Shown here: positions 49,972 to 58,137 of the stretch, piece by piece
Layout of the letters: each line of letters opens with the position of its first letter
How positions within the stretch are numbered: the first letter of the stretch is position 1
DNA from: G963704535 sp963704535
GTDB lineage: Bacteria; Chloroflexota; Chloroflexia; Chloroflexales; Roseiflexaceae
Direction of reading: 5' to 3'
Length of the DNA: 64,000 bases
NCBI GenBank assembly: GCA_963704535.1
Contig: OY969916.1
Span: 4,960,001-5,024,000 of the forward strand
Program-made: the position numbers and the translations under genes
Notes under the pieces: generated by a model
Database searches by the model: none
What the model was told of the DNA's origin: nothing
The model's input: the letters and a program-made list of their open reading frames with translations, nothing else

Positions 49972-51552
49972 CTACTCCGGGTTAATCGCCGGCCGCCGGA
50001 AGACTCTACCATCGTCGAGCGGCTGCCCCTCTACCAGGAACTGGACGCCCTTGACCGTCGATAGCGTCGTCAGCGACTCGACGATCGAGCGGATGGCCGC
50101 GTCGCGGCTGGGCGCCTCGGCGAAGGGCTGCGTGAAGTCGACGATGATGATACCCTGCTCTAGCCGGATGCCGCGCAGCTCGGTCCCCTCCGGGATCACC
50201 CGCAGTAGCGCCCCGCCGTACGCGCCCGGCCCTTCGAGCAGCGCCCGCACCGTAGCCTCGGCCACCTGCTTGGTCTTGGGCACCATCCTGATCACCCGTA
50301 TGTCGTGCGCGCCATCGACCGAAGGGAAGTACAACGGCAGAAACTCGGTGCTGCCGGTGTCGTTCGCGAGGTTCTGCGGGTTGAGCGGATTCAGCGTCGG
50401 CCGGCCGCGCGTCCCGCCGATGTTCTGGCCGTTGACCTGGATCTGCACTCGCTGGATGGAGGGGAAGTGGGTCAGCGTGAGCACGATCGTCGTGATGGCG
50501 CGCTCGTCGCCCGGCGAGCGGGCGAAGTTGACGGTGGCGGTGCCATTGGCGATCGTCACGCCGGCCAGACCGGCATCGGATGCCACCAGCCGATTCAGGC
50601 TATTGCGCGGCCCGGCGATCAGCTCGCGTACCGCCGCCGTCGCAACTTGATTATTCTCGACTCTGACGCTGCGCTGCACCGGAACGTAGAGCGTCCCAGT
50701 CGTGTCGGCGAAGTAGAGTGTGAGCGCCTCGGTGCTGACGGCGACCGCTGGTGGCTGGGTCGGCGCGGGCGGCTGGGTCGGCGGCAACGGCGGCGGCCCC
50801 TGCGTCGGCGGCGCGCTGGTCGACCCTGGGGTGTTGGTTGGCCGTGGCGTCGCGTTCGCGGTTGGCCGGGGCGTCGCATTGGTGGTCGGCTGCGTCGTCG
50901 GCTGCTGGGACGCCGGAACGCTGGTGGTCGCCTGAGCCGGCGGCGCCGTCGTCGTGACCGGGACCGCCGTCGCTGGCGTCGTCGCGGCTGTGGTGGGCGG
51001 CAGGATGACCGGCGGCCTGGTCGGCTCCTCGGTCGGCGTCGCCGACGGCGTGTGGGTCGGCAGATCGGTTGGCGACGGCAGGATCGGGGTGATGCTCTCG
51101 GTCGGCGCGGTCGTAGGTGCGTCCGTTGCCGTCGCCGTTGCGGTTGGTGCGGCGACCACGTCCCCCGGCCCATTCCGCTGGCCTATAAACGTCTGGAGCC
51201 CGACAAAGACATAGATCGCGATGATGATCAAGAGCATGCCGATCATGATCGCATAGATCGCCCGGTCGCGCGGCGAGAGCGAGTTGAGCCAGCCACGGAT
51301 TCCGCCGGCCGGCGCCGCCAGCGCCCCACCAACCGACGACGAAGTAGTATCGCTCGTTGTAGGGACGCTTAAACCCATGTATAATGGACAGTGAACATGA
51401 CCCTGCGACAGACAATAGCCGGCCTGGTCCACCGGTATCTCAAGCGGCTCGCCACTGACATAGCAGCGGTGCTCCGGCGTGGGGGAGGCAAACCGGATCG
51501 CCCGATTTTGCTTTAAGCCAAGGTAAGGGCAGTGGCCCGTCGGTTCAGTCAT
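49972..51552 (-). CDS. GerMN-domain protein with Cys-rich N-terminus and one membrane helix
   Basis: 526 residues. The N-terminus holds four spaced cysteines (C8, C30, C47, C55) that could bind a metal or Fe-S cluster. A membrane helix (YAIMIGMLLIIIAIYVFVGLQTF, about 94-116) follows, then a ~150-residue Thr/Pro/Ala-rich stalk and two GerMN modules (about 280-380 and 400-520: LYFADTTGTLYVPVQRSV, YFPSVDGAHDIRVIRMVPKTKQVAEATVRALLEGP). GerMN domains occur outside the membrane in sporulation and lipoprotein settings. A cytosolic sensor joined to an external ligand or wall-binding part is the simplest reading. Confidence 0.75.
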   Translation of the reverse strand: MTEPTGHCPYLGLKQNRAIRFASPTPEHRCYVSGEPLEIPVDQAGYCLSQGHVHCPLYMGLSVPTTSDTTSSSVGGALAAPAGGIRGWLNSLSPRDRAIYAIMIGMLLIIIAIYVFVGLQTFIGQRNGPGDVVAAPTATATATDAPTTAPTESITPILPSPTDLPTHTPSATPTEEPTRPPVILPPTTAATTPATAVPVTTTAPPAQATTSVPASQQPTTQPTTNATPRPTANATPRPTNTPGSTSAPPTQGPPPLPPTQPPAPTQPPAVAVSTEALTLYFADTTGTLYVPVQRSVRVENNQVATAAVRELIAGPRNSLNRLVASDAGLAGVTIANGTATVNFARSPGDERAITTIVLTLTHFPSIQRVQIQVNGQNIGGTRGRPTLNPLNPQNLANDTGSTEFLPLYFPSVDGAHDIRVIRMVPKTKQVAEATVRALLEGPGAYGGALLRVIPEGTELRGIRLEQGIIIVDFTQPFAEAPSRDAAIRSIVESLTTLSTVKGVQFLVEGQPLDDGRVFRRPAINPE

Positions 51553-51666
51553 AATATCGTTCTGGGCCTCCTCGAAGGTGTGGTACGATGCTCTAGCATA
51601 TTATACGATTCAGGGGACGGCGTCGCAAAGCGCAAGATTACTACACAATTACCGAAAGTTTACAGT

Positions 51667-52401
51667 ATGCGTATCCTCATCCTCTCTGATATCCACTCGA
51701 ACTACGTCGCGTTGGAAACCGTTCTGGCCGCAGCCGGCACCTATGATCAGCTGTGGGATCTTGGCGATACGATCGGGTATGGCCCGTGCCCGAATGAGTG
51801 TGTTGCCGCGATGCAGACTCACGCCAGCATCTTGATCGCCGGCAACCATGACCTGGCTTGCCTTGGCAAGGTCGACCTGAGCGATTTCAACCCCGATGCG
51901 CGCACCGCCAATATCTGGAACGGGCAGCAGCTTACGCCGGAACACCGTGAGATCCTGGAGTCGTTACCGCCGCAGCACGAGGTCAATGAGCGATTCCTGA
52001 TCGCCCACGGGAGCCCGCGCGAGCCGGTCTGGGAGTATTTGCTGACCCGGCACCAGGCGCAGGATAACTTCGCGCTTTTCGACAATCAGGTCTGCTTCAT
52101 CGGCCACTCGCACGTCCCGCTGGTCTTTCGCCTGTTCCCCGACGGTCGCTGCACTGATCCAGCCATGGCCGACGCCGGCCTGACGCTCGAATTACTGCCG
52201 GAGATGCGCTATTTCTTCAACCCCGGCAGCGTCGGCCAGCCGCGCAACCAGGACCCGCGCGCCGCCTACGCGCTGCTCGATACCGACGCCGGCACGGTGC
52301 ATTTCGAGCGGGTCGAGTATGATGTGGCCCTGACCCAGCGCCAGATGCGCGAGGCCCAGTTGCCCACCGCCCTGATCCGCAGGCTTGAGTATGGTATGTG
52401 A
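51667..52401 (+). CDS. Metallophosphoesterase (YfcE/calcineurin-like)
   Basis: 244 residues from ATG 51667. MRILILSDIHSNYVALE has the D-x-H start, followed by WDLGDTIGYGP (GD), IAGNHD (GNHD) and FIGHSHVP (GHxH), giving the two-metal phosphoesterase centre. The substrate is a small phosphodiester or similar. It is divergent to the GerMN gene with a ~100-base shared promoter region. Confidence 0.88.
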   Translation: MRILILSDIHSNYVALETVLAAAGTYDQLWDLGDTIGYGPCPNECVAAMQTHASILIAGNHDLACLGKVDLSDFNPDARTANIWNGQQLTPEHREILESLPPQHEVNERFLIAHGSPREPVWEYLLTRHQAQDNFALFDNQVCFIGHSHVPLVFRLFPDGRCTDPAMADAGLTLELLPEMRYFFNPGSVGQPRNQDPRAAYALLDTDAGTVHFERVEYDVALTQRQMREAQLPTALIRRLEYGM

Positions 52402-52539
52402 GGCGGTGTGCGCCTGGTGAAGGCACTTGCCCACCTTTGCCTGCTGGTGATCAGAACGAGCTTTCAGCACCGTTTCTCATCTCTGCTGCTGATTCAGTGA
52501 TGATACGCATCTGATGCGGATCTACGGGAGGAAGCGCGT

Positions 52540-53889
52540 ATGACGATTCAGGACACCTACCGGCGGCTGCATCCGGGCTCGGCCGCGCGCTACGAGCGAG
52601 CGATCGGGCTGTTTCCAAGCGGCGTGACCCACGATGGCCGCTATGTTGCGCCCTTTCCGCTCTATGTCACCCACAGCGCTGGGGCGTATAAATGGGATGT
52701 CGATGACAACCGGCTGATCGACTACTGGACCGGCCACGGTGCCCTGCTGCTCGGCCATGGACACCCGGCGGTCGTCGCAGCCGTCCAGGAGCAGATGGCG
52801 CGCGGCACGCACTACGGCGCCGAGCATGAGCTGGAGCTACGCTGGGCCACGCTGGTCCGGCAGATGTTCCCAAGCATGGAACTGGTTCGCTTCACGGCCT
52901 CCGGCACCGAGGCGACGCTGCTGGCGGTGCGGCTGGCGCGGGCCTACACCGGTCGTCCGACCGTCATCCGCTTCGCCGGCCACTATCACGGCTGGCACGA
53001 CCTCCTCGCGAACGACGCCCCCGATACGCATCCGCCCGGCATCCCCGGCCCGCTGCTCGAATCGACGATCGTGCTACCGGCCGAACTGGCGCTCGTCGAG
53101 GCGACGCTGCGCTCCCGCGATGACATCGCCGCCGTCGTTCTGGAGCCGACCGGCGCCTCGTACGGGGCGGTGCCAATGCGGAATGATATGCTGTATGAGC
53201 TGCGCCAGTTGACGATGGCCCATAATGTGCTGTTGATCTGCGACGAAGTCGTCACCGGCTTTCGTGTCGCGCCCGGCGGCGCGCAGGCCCGCGCCGGTGT
53301 CTCGGCCGACTTGACCGCGCTGGCCAAGGTGCTGGCCGGCGGGCTGCCCGGCGGCGCGGTCGGCGGGCGGGCCGAGATCATGCGCCACCTAGCCTTTGGC
53401 GACGCCGCCTGGAATCGTGACCGCAAGATCCTGCACAATGGGACCTTCAACGCCAACCCGCTCTCGGCCGCCGCAGGGGTCGCAACATTGGAGCAGGTGG
53501 CGTCGGGTGAGCCGTGCGACCGGGCGGCGGCCCTCTGCGAGCAACTGATCGCCGGCATGAACGGTGTGCTGGTGGAGCGCGGGCTGCGCGGCTGGGCGGC
53601 CTACGGTGACGCATCGATCTTTCACCTGGTCGCCGGGAGCAGCGAGGATTTTGCGCCCGGCGAGCTTGCGCCCACGATCCCCACCGCCGACCTCAAGCGC
53701 GGGGGCGACGCGCGGCTGCTCAGACTGCTGCGGCTCGGCCTCAACAACCACGGGGTCGACCTGATGCGCGGTCGGAGTGGCTTTCTATCGGTGGCACATA
53801 CGCCTGAAGATATCGCCGCAACGGTCGAAGCTTTCGCCCGGACGCTGGACGATCTCCAGGCTGAAGAGGCACTGGGAGGATACCAATGA
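52540..53889 (+). CDS. Class III aminotransferase, glutamate-1-semialdehyde aminomutase-like
   Basis: 449 residues. PLP-fold markers: FTASGTEATLLAVRLARAYTGR, FAGHYHGWHD, LICDEVVTGFRV and the PLP lysine in LAKVLAGGLPGGAVGG. Closest by pattern to GSA aminomutase (HemL)-like enzymes, which move an amino group within or between substrates. GGGAGGAAGCGCGT precedes the ATG. Its end overlaps the next gene by ATGA. Whether it makes 5-aminolevulinate or serves another pathway cannot be told; no hemA is nearby. Confidence 0.8.
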   Translation: MTIQDTYRRLHPGSAARYERAIGLFPSGVTHDGRYVAPFPLYVTHSAGAYKWDVDDNRLIDYWTGHGALLLGHGHPAVVAAVQEQMARGTHYGAEHELELRWATLVRQMFPSMELVRFTASGTEATLLAVRLARAYTGRPTVIRFAGHYHGWHDLLANDAPDTHPPGIPGPLLESTIVLPAELALVEATLRSRDDIAAVVLEPTGASYGAVPMRNDMLYELRQLTMAHNVLLICDEVVTGFRVAPGGAQARAGVSADLTALAKVLAGGLPGGAVGGRAEIMRHLAFGDAAWNRDRKILHNGTFNANPLSAAAGVATLEQVASGEPCDRAAALCEQLIAGMNGVLVERGLRGWAAYGDASIFHLVAGSSEDFAPGELAPTIPTADLKRGGDARLLRLLRLGLNNHGVDLMRGRSGFLSVAHTPEDIAATVEAFARTLDDLQAEEALGGYQ

Positions 53890-54752
53890 ACATCACCATC
53901 ATCGGCGTGCCGTACGACCTGGACCGGCCCTACACCGGCCAGGGGCGGGCTCCCGACGCGCTGCTCGACGCTGGGCTGGCCCAACGCCTAGAGGCGGTCG
54001 GCTGTACGACGATCCTGGCGGAGATGGTCGATATTCCAGAGTCCGATGAGCCGCGCGAAGCACGCCTTGGTCGCCTCCAGACGCGGGTCGGGTACGAGGT
54101 CGCGCGCTCGCGGGCGGCCGGGTTCTTCCCGATCGTCGTGGGCGGCGATTGCGTGAATGCACTGGGCTCGATCGCCGGCCTGCTTGATCCGGCCCATATG
54201 GGAGTCGCCTGGATCGACGCGCACGGCGATTTTAATACGCCCGAGACCACGCCAAGCGGGTACCTGGGCGGCATGCCGCTGGCCTGCGCGGTCGGGCGCG
54301 GCCTCGACGATCTGCGCCGGCAGTGCCGGCTGGAGACGCCGGTCGCAGAGCGCAACGTGGCCCTGCTTGGCGTTCGCGACCTGGACCCGCTGGAAGAGCG
54401 AGCGCTGGCCACCTCCTCGGTCACGCTGCTGCGCACCGACGAGTTGGGCGGCGATACCACGGCGCTCGACCGGGCGCTGCGCGAGCTAGGGGCATTGCCG
54501 CTGCTCTACCTGCACGTCGACATCGACGTGCTTGACCCAACCGAGGCGCCCGGCGTCGATTACCCGACCGCCCGCGGCCTGAGCCTAGCGGCGCTCCAGG
54601 ACCTGGTGCGGCGCATCGCCGGGATAGGCAACCTCGCCGCGCTCACCCTTACCGCCGTCAACCCTGAGAAGGATGTGGACGGTCGCACGGTCGGCGCGGG
54701 CATCAGCATCGTCGAAACAGCGCTAGCCCAGGTATGCCGGCTGACACGATGA
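53886..54752 (+). CDS. Arginase/agmatinase-family hydrolase
   Basis: 288 residues, start overlapping the aminotransferase stop (ATGA), so the two are made together. Manganese-site motifs are visible: GGDC at 86-89 (usually GGDH), WIDAHGDFNTP (DAHxD) and LHVDIDVLDP (DxDxxDP). One His ligand is thus Cys (C89), which is seen in some family branches. Members hydrolyse guanidino or ureido amides (arginine, agmatine, guanidinobutyrate and others). Coupling to an aminotransferase suggests a small amino-acid breakdown step. Confidence 0.8.
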   Translation: MNITIIGVPYDLDRPYTGQGRAPDALLDAGLAQRLEAVGCTTILAEMVDIPESDEPREARLGRLQTRVGYEVARSRAAGFFPIVVGGDCVNALGSIAGLLDPAHMGVAWIDAHGDFNTPETTPSGYLGGMPLACAVGRGLDDLRRQCRLETPVAERNVALLGVRDLDPLEERALATSSVTLLRTDELGGDTTALDRALRELGALPLLYLHVDIDVLDPTEAPGVDYPTARGLSLAALQDLVRRIAGIGNLAALTLTAVNPEKDVDGRTVGAGISIVETALAQVCRLTR

Positions 54753-54764
54753 CGCATCACGGAT

Positions 54765-54986
54765 CACGTAAGGGCGTATCGCATACGCCCCACCACGAAC
54801 CACGTAAGGGCGTATCGCGTACGCCCCACCACGAACCACGTAAGGGCGTATCGCATACGCCCCACCACCGAACCACGTAAGGGCGTATCGCATACGCCCC
54901 ACCACAGAACTACGCAAGGGCGTATCGCATACGCCCCACCACCGAACCACGTAAGGGCGTATCGCATACGCCCCACCACGAACCAC
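54765..54986. repeat. Tandem array of six 36-37 bp units with internal palindrome
   Basis: Each unit reads CACGTAAGGGCGTATCGCAT followed by ACGCCCCACCAC and a short variable end. The centre is a GGGCGTAT-CGC-ATACGCCC hairpin. Units are contiguous, without spacers, so this is not CRISPR. One unit differs in the centre (CGTACG). Confidence 0.85.
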
Positions 54987-55023
54987 GAAGAACCGAGAAT
55001 CCAGCACAGCGAACAAGGCAAAC

Positions 55024-55608
55024 ATGCGCGTCATCACCGGCTCCGCGAAGGGCCATAAACTGAAAGCCCCCAAAGGCATGTCGACGCGGCCCATGCTCGA
55101 CCGGGTGAAGGAGTCCCTGTTCTCGGTGCTGGAGGGCTACGGGCCGATTCGTGGTCGCGTGCTCGATCTGTATGCCGGCACCGGCTCGCTGGGGATCGAG
55201 TGCCTATCGCGCGGCGCCGCGTGGGCCGACTTCGTCGAGCAGAGCGCCCACGTCTGCCGGATCATTCGTGAGAACCTGGAGCACACCGGGTTCGCCCAGC
55301 GGTCGCGCGTCGTGCAGATGCCGGTGGCGCGCTACCTGGCGGTGGCACACCCGGAAGAAAAGTATGCTATAATCGTGATGGACCCGCCCTATGCCGATCC
55401 GGCAATTGAAGACATGATCCGCACCATTAGCACGTCGGGCCTGCTTGCCGACGAGGGCTTGCTGATCGTCGGGCATTCGCCGCGTCGCGTCCTTGCCGAC
55501 CTGTACGATCCGCTACGTCGCCTCAAATTCCGCCGTCTGGGTGACTCCTGCTTCTCAATCTATGAATTCGCCGACGAAGCGACGACGCACGAAGGTGGGG
55601 AGACATAG
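55024..55608 (+). CDS. rsmD: 16S rRNA (guanine966-N2)-methyltransferase
   Basis: 194 residues. MRVITGSAKGHKLKAPKG...TRPMLDRVKESLFSVL is the RsmD start, followed by VLDLYAGTGSLGIECLSRGA (SAM) and IIVMDPPYADP (DPPY catalytic motif). It methylates G966 of 16S rRNA during 30S assembly. Adjacent to coaD, as in many bacteria. Confidence 0.93.
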   Translation: MRVITGSAKGHKLKAPKGMSTRPMLDRVKESLFSVLEGYGPIRGRVLDLYAGTGSLGIECLSRGAAWADFVEQSAHVCRIIRENLEHTGFAQRSRVVQMPVARYLAVAHPEEKYAIIVMDPPYADPAIEDMIRTISTSGLLADEGLLIVGHSPRRVLADLYDPLRRLKFRRLGDSCFSIYEFADEATTHEGGET

Positions 55609-55698
55609 CCGTCGTATGTATCGGAAGCTTCATATGCTCGATGTTGGCGACTGCTCGACCCCAACACCGCGTTGTGTGTTCTGCCAAAGGAGCGAGGC

Positions 55699-56193
55699 GT
55701 GACTGTCGCCGTTTATCCAGGGAGCTTTGACCCTGTAACCAATGGGCATCTCGACATAGCGGCGCGCGCGTCACGCTTGTTCGAGACGGTGATCCTGGCA
55801 GTGTTCGACCGGCCAAACAAGAAGCTGCTTTTCAGCACCGAGGAGCGCTTGGCGCTGCTACGCGAGGCGATACGCGAGATGCCGCGCGTCAAAGCGGATA
55901 CCTACTCGATCCTGACCGTCGATTATGCCCGCAGCGTCGGCGCATCGGTGATCGTGCGCGGGCTGCGCGCGGCCAGCGATTTCGAGAATGAGTTCCAGAT
56001 GGCGCAGATCTATCAGACTCAGGCGCCGGCTATTGATGTCGTGCTCTTTATGGCCGGCCACCAGCATACATTTTTCAGCTCCAGCAATGTGCGCGAGATC
56101 GCCGCGCTGGGCGGTGATGTATCGTGGCTGGTACCGCCGCATGTCGTCGCCGCCCTACGGCGCGCCTATGGCCAGCAGGACAACCCATCGTAA
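55699..56193 (+). CDS. coaD: Phosphopantetheine adenylyltransferase
   Basis: 164 residues from GTG 55699 (AAAGGAGCGAGGC upstream). TVAVYPGSFDPVTNGHLDIAARASRLF has the T/HxGH nucleotidyltransferase start, then RGLRAASDFENEFQMAQ and FFSSSNVREIAALGGDVS. It joins 4-phosphopantetheine and ATP to dephospho-CoA. Follows rsmD by 90 bases. Confidence 0.93.
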   Translation: MTVAVYPGSFDPVTNGHLDIAARASRLFETVILAVFDRPNKKLLFSTEERLALLREAIREMPRVKADTYSILTVDYARSVGASVIVRGLRAASDFENEFQMAQIYQTQAPAIDVVLFMAGHQHTFFSSSNVREIAALGGDVSWLVPPHVVAALRRAYGQQDNPS

Positions 56194-56445
56194 TTGGAAA
56201 GGGAGGGGCAAGGGGAGGGTCGCCCTCCCCTTAGACCCCACCCAACCTATCGTAATTGGAAAGGGAGGGGCAAGGGGAGGGCAGCCCTCCCCTTAAACCC
56301 CACCCCAACCCATCGTAACTGGAACGGGAGGGGCAAGAGGAGGGCAGCTCTCCCCTTAAACCCCACCCCAACCCATCGGAACTGGAACGGGAGGGGCAAG
56401 GGGAGGGCTGCCCTCCCCTTAAACCCCATCCCAACCCATCGTAAA
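56192..56445. repeat. Four tandem AGGGG-family hairpins
   Basis: Four near-identical units of 60-68 bp (TCGTAA.TGGAA.GGGAGGGGCAAG...CCCCACCCAACC-type) each with a GGGGAGGG/CCCTCCCC hairpin. Units 2-4 are more alike than unit 1. They begin two bases before the end of coaD. Confidence 0.85.
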
Positions 56446-56500
56446 GCGAAGGCTCAAATCATAAATCGTGAGGGGGTGAGCGGCCATCGAGCTTGACCAA

Positions 56501-56911
56501 TTGATCGACGAACTAGAAGATGCGCTCGCAGAAGGACGGCGAGTACCGTTTAGTGGGCGGCTGCTGGTCGACGAGGAGCGAATCCTCGATATCATCGACC
56601 GGATGCGTGTGGCTGTGCCCGAGGAGCTGAAGCAGGCGCGCCGGGTGATCGGCGAGCAGGAACGACTGCTTGGTGAGGCTCAAGCGCGGGTGCGGGAGGC
56701 CCTGGAAGAACAGGGCTTGCTCGCAGCGGTTGAGGCCGAACGAGTCCGCTTGACCGAGCAGGCGGAGCGTGATGCCGCAAAGGTACGCGCCGGCGCCGAC
56801 GAATATGCGCGCCAGATACTAGAGGATCTGGAGCAGAACCTGATCAGGCTGAGCACAAGCGCTCAGAACAAACTGAAAGAGGTTCAGAACGGCTTGCGCG
56901 AGCTCCAGTAG
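56501..56911 (+). CDS. Coiled-coil protein, ATP-synthase-b/DivIVA-like pattern
   Basis: 136 residues from TTG 56501. Better homology context would start at ATC 56486, which has AGGGGGTG seven bases upstream (reading I-E-L-D-Q-L-I-D...); ATC would be a rare start or a base error for ATG. The protein is a long amphipathic helix rich in Glu/Arg/Ala (VAVPEELKQARRVIGEQERLLGEAQARVREALEEQ ... ADEYARQILEDLEQNLIRL). Function unknown; it may be a scaffold. Confidence 0.55.
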   Translation: MIDELEDALAEGRRVPFSGRLLVDEERILDIIDRMRVAVPEELKQARRVIGEQERLLGEAQARVREALEEQGLLAAVEAERVRLTEQAERDAAKVRAGADEYARQILEDLEQNLIRLSTSAQNKLKEVQNGLRELQ

Positions 56912-56997
56912 GACGAAAAGCGTAGCCCAGAGGCACAAGCAACGGTCGAGCACCTGGGTCCCCAGGCATGGGGCACTCGGCGTTTGTAACTGTTCAG

Positions 56998-57110
56998 ACT
57001 TGGGGTTTTAACGCAAAGACGCCAAGGGACAAAGGCACGGAGATAGGATCTCTATGACATCTTTGCACCTTCGCATCTTTGCACCTTTGCGTTAAACGTG
57101 AACAGTTACC
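56998..57110. repeat. Imperfect hairpin of AACGCAAAGACGC/CACCTTTGCG-type units
   Basis: AACGCAAAGACGCCAAGGG mirrored by TTCGCATCTTTGCACCTTTGCGTTAAAC, leaving about 50 bases between. Lies in the gap before the yceD promoter; nothing else is visible there. Confidence 0.55.
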
Positions 57111-57123
57111 GGCGTTTCAGAGC

Positions 57124-57152
57124 TTGACATCAGGCTGCCGCTCGCCTATAAT
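57124..57152 (+). promoter_or_regulatory. Consensus sigma70 promoter of the yceD-rpmF group
   Basis: TTGACA (57124-57129), 17-base spacer, TATAAT (57147-57152). Both hexamers are perfect, the strongest promoter in the window. Confidence 0.8.
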
Positions 57153-57186
57153 ACCGCTTCTGTGAGCGCACAAGGAGCGCCCACAT

Positions 57187-57753
57187 ATGCACATACACAA
57201 ACCGATGACTGACTTGAAGTTCAACGTCGCACAGTTGCTTCGCGAGGAGACCGGCTCCCGACGAAACTACGATTTTACCGAGGAGTCGATCCAACTGGAC
57301 GCCGACACGACGTTGCGAGATATCACCGGGAGCGTGCGCTTCACACGCACGGTGAGTGGCGTCCTGGCGGAGGCCGAGGCCGGTGGAACAGTCTCTACGC
57401 AATGCACTCGCTGCCTGATGCCGGCGACTCAATCGGTCGAAGTGCGCTTCCGCGACGAGTTCCATTCCAAGATCGAGGTTCACACCGGCATGGCGCTGCC
57501 GACGCCGGACGAGGAAGATCCATTCTTTATCAACGAGAGCCATCTGCTCGACCTAGAAGAGGCGATCCGCGAGTACGCGCTGATTGAGCTGCCGATGCAG
57601 ACCCTCTGCAAGCCCGATTGCAAAGGGCTGTGCCCAAACTGTGGCGCCGATCTCAACGCTGGGGATTGTGGCTGCCCCAGCGAAGAGGTCGATGACAGGT
57701 TCTCCGCGCTCAAGGTGCTGCTCGACGGGCAGTCCAATGATGAAAGGACATAG
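57187..57753 (+). CDS. DUF177/YceD family protein
   Basis: 188 residues, ATG after AAGGAGCGCCCACAT. The core FTRTVSGVLAEAEAGGTVSTQCTRCL (CxxC) and the C-terminal CKPDCKGLCPNCGADLNAGDCGC (multiple Cys) mark YceD. The family is almost always next to rpmF, as here (6 bases), and is linked to 23S rRNA or ribosome biogenesis. The C-terminal cysteine cluster is a likely zinc site. Confidence 0.88.
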   Translation: MHIHKPMTDLKFNVAQLLREETGSRRNYDFTEESIQLDADTTLRDITGSVRFTRTVSGVLAEAEAGGTVSTQCTRCLMPATQSVEVRFRDEFHSKIEVHTGMALPTPDEEDPFFINESHLLDLEEAIREYALIELPMQTLCKPDCKGLCPNCGADLNAGDCGCPSEEVDDRFSALKVLLDGQSNDERT

Positions 57754-57759
57754 GGTTCT

Positions 57760-57957
57760 ATGGGGGCCGTACCGAAGACAAAAGTTTCACGCCACCGCCG
57801 CGGCAATCGCCGACGGCATCAGACGCTAGATGCGCCGACCCTGGTGACTTGCCCGCAGTGCCGCGATCTGATGCGCGCGCATCGCGTCTGCAAGACCTGC
57901 GGGACCTACCGAGGGCGCCAGGTGATCGAGATAGGCAACCAGACGGAGACCGAGTAA
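57760..57957 (+). CDS. rpmF: 50S ribosomal protein L32
   Basis: 65 residues. MGAVPKTKVSRHRRGNRRRHQTL, then CPQCRDLMRAHRVCKTCG: the CxxC-x9-CxxC zinc ribbon of the zinc-binding L32 form. In the usual yceD-rpmF-fab order, which links ribosome and fatty-acid genes. Confidence 0.95.
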   Translation: MGAVPKTKVSRHRRGNRRRHQTLDAPTLVTCPQCRDLMRAHRVCKTCGTYRGRQVIEIGNQTETE

Positions 57958-58137
57958 CGTGAGGCGTGGTCGGCCTCGGGTGGGGTTATTGGCGCATCTG
58001 CGTGCCAGTAACCCTTTCTTTATGTCGTGCTGAAATAAGCTTGCGATTTTAGATTGAGTCGGCGCTTCGCGATCCAGCCTCCTACGCCATCCTTTGAGCG
58101 CGGCCTTGGGTCTAAAATCCCGTATCTGTGAAGAACT

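Noticed and set aside
54765..54986. CRISPR array
   Set aside because: The 36-37 bp units are contiguous with no spacers, and no cas1, cas2 or effector genes are in the window.
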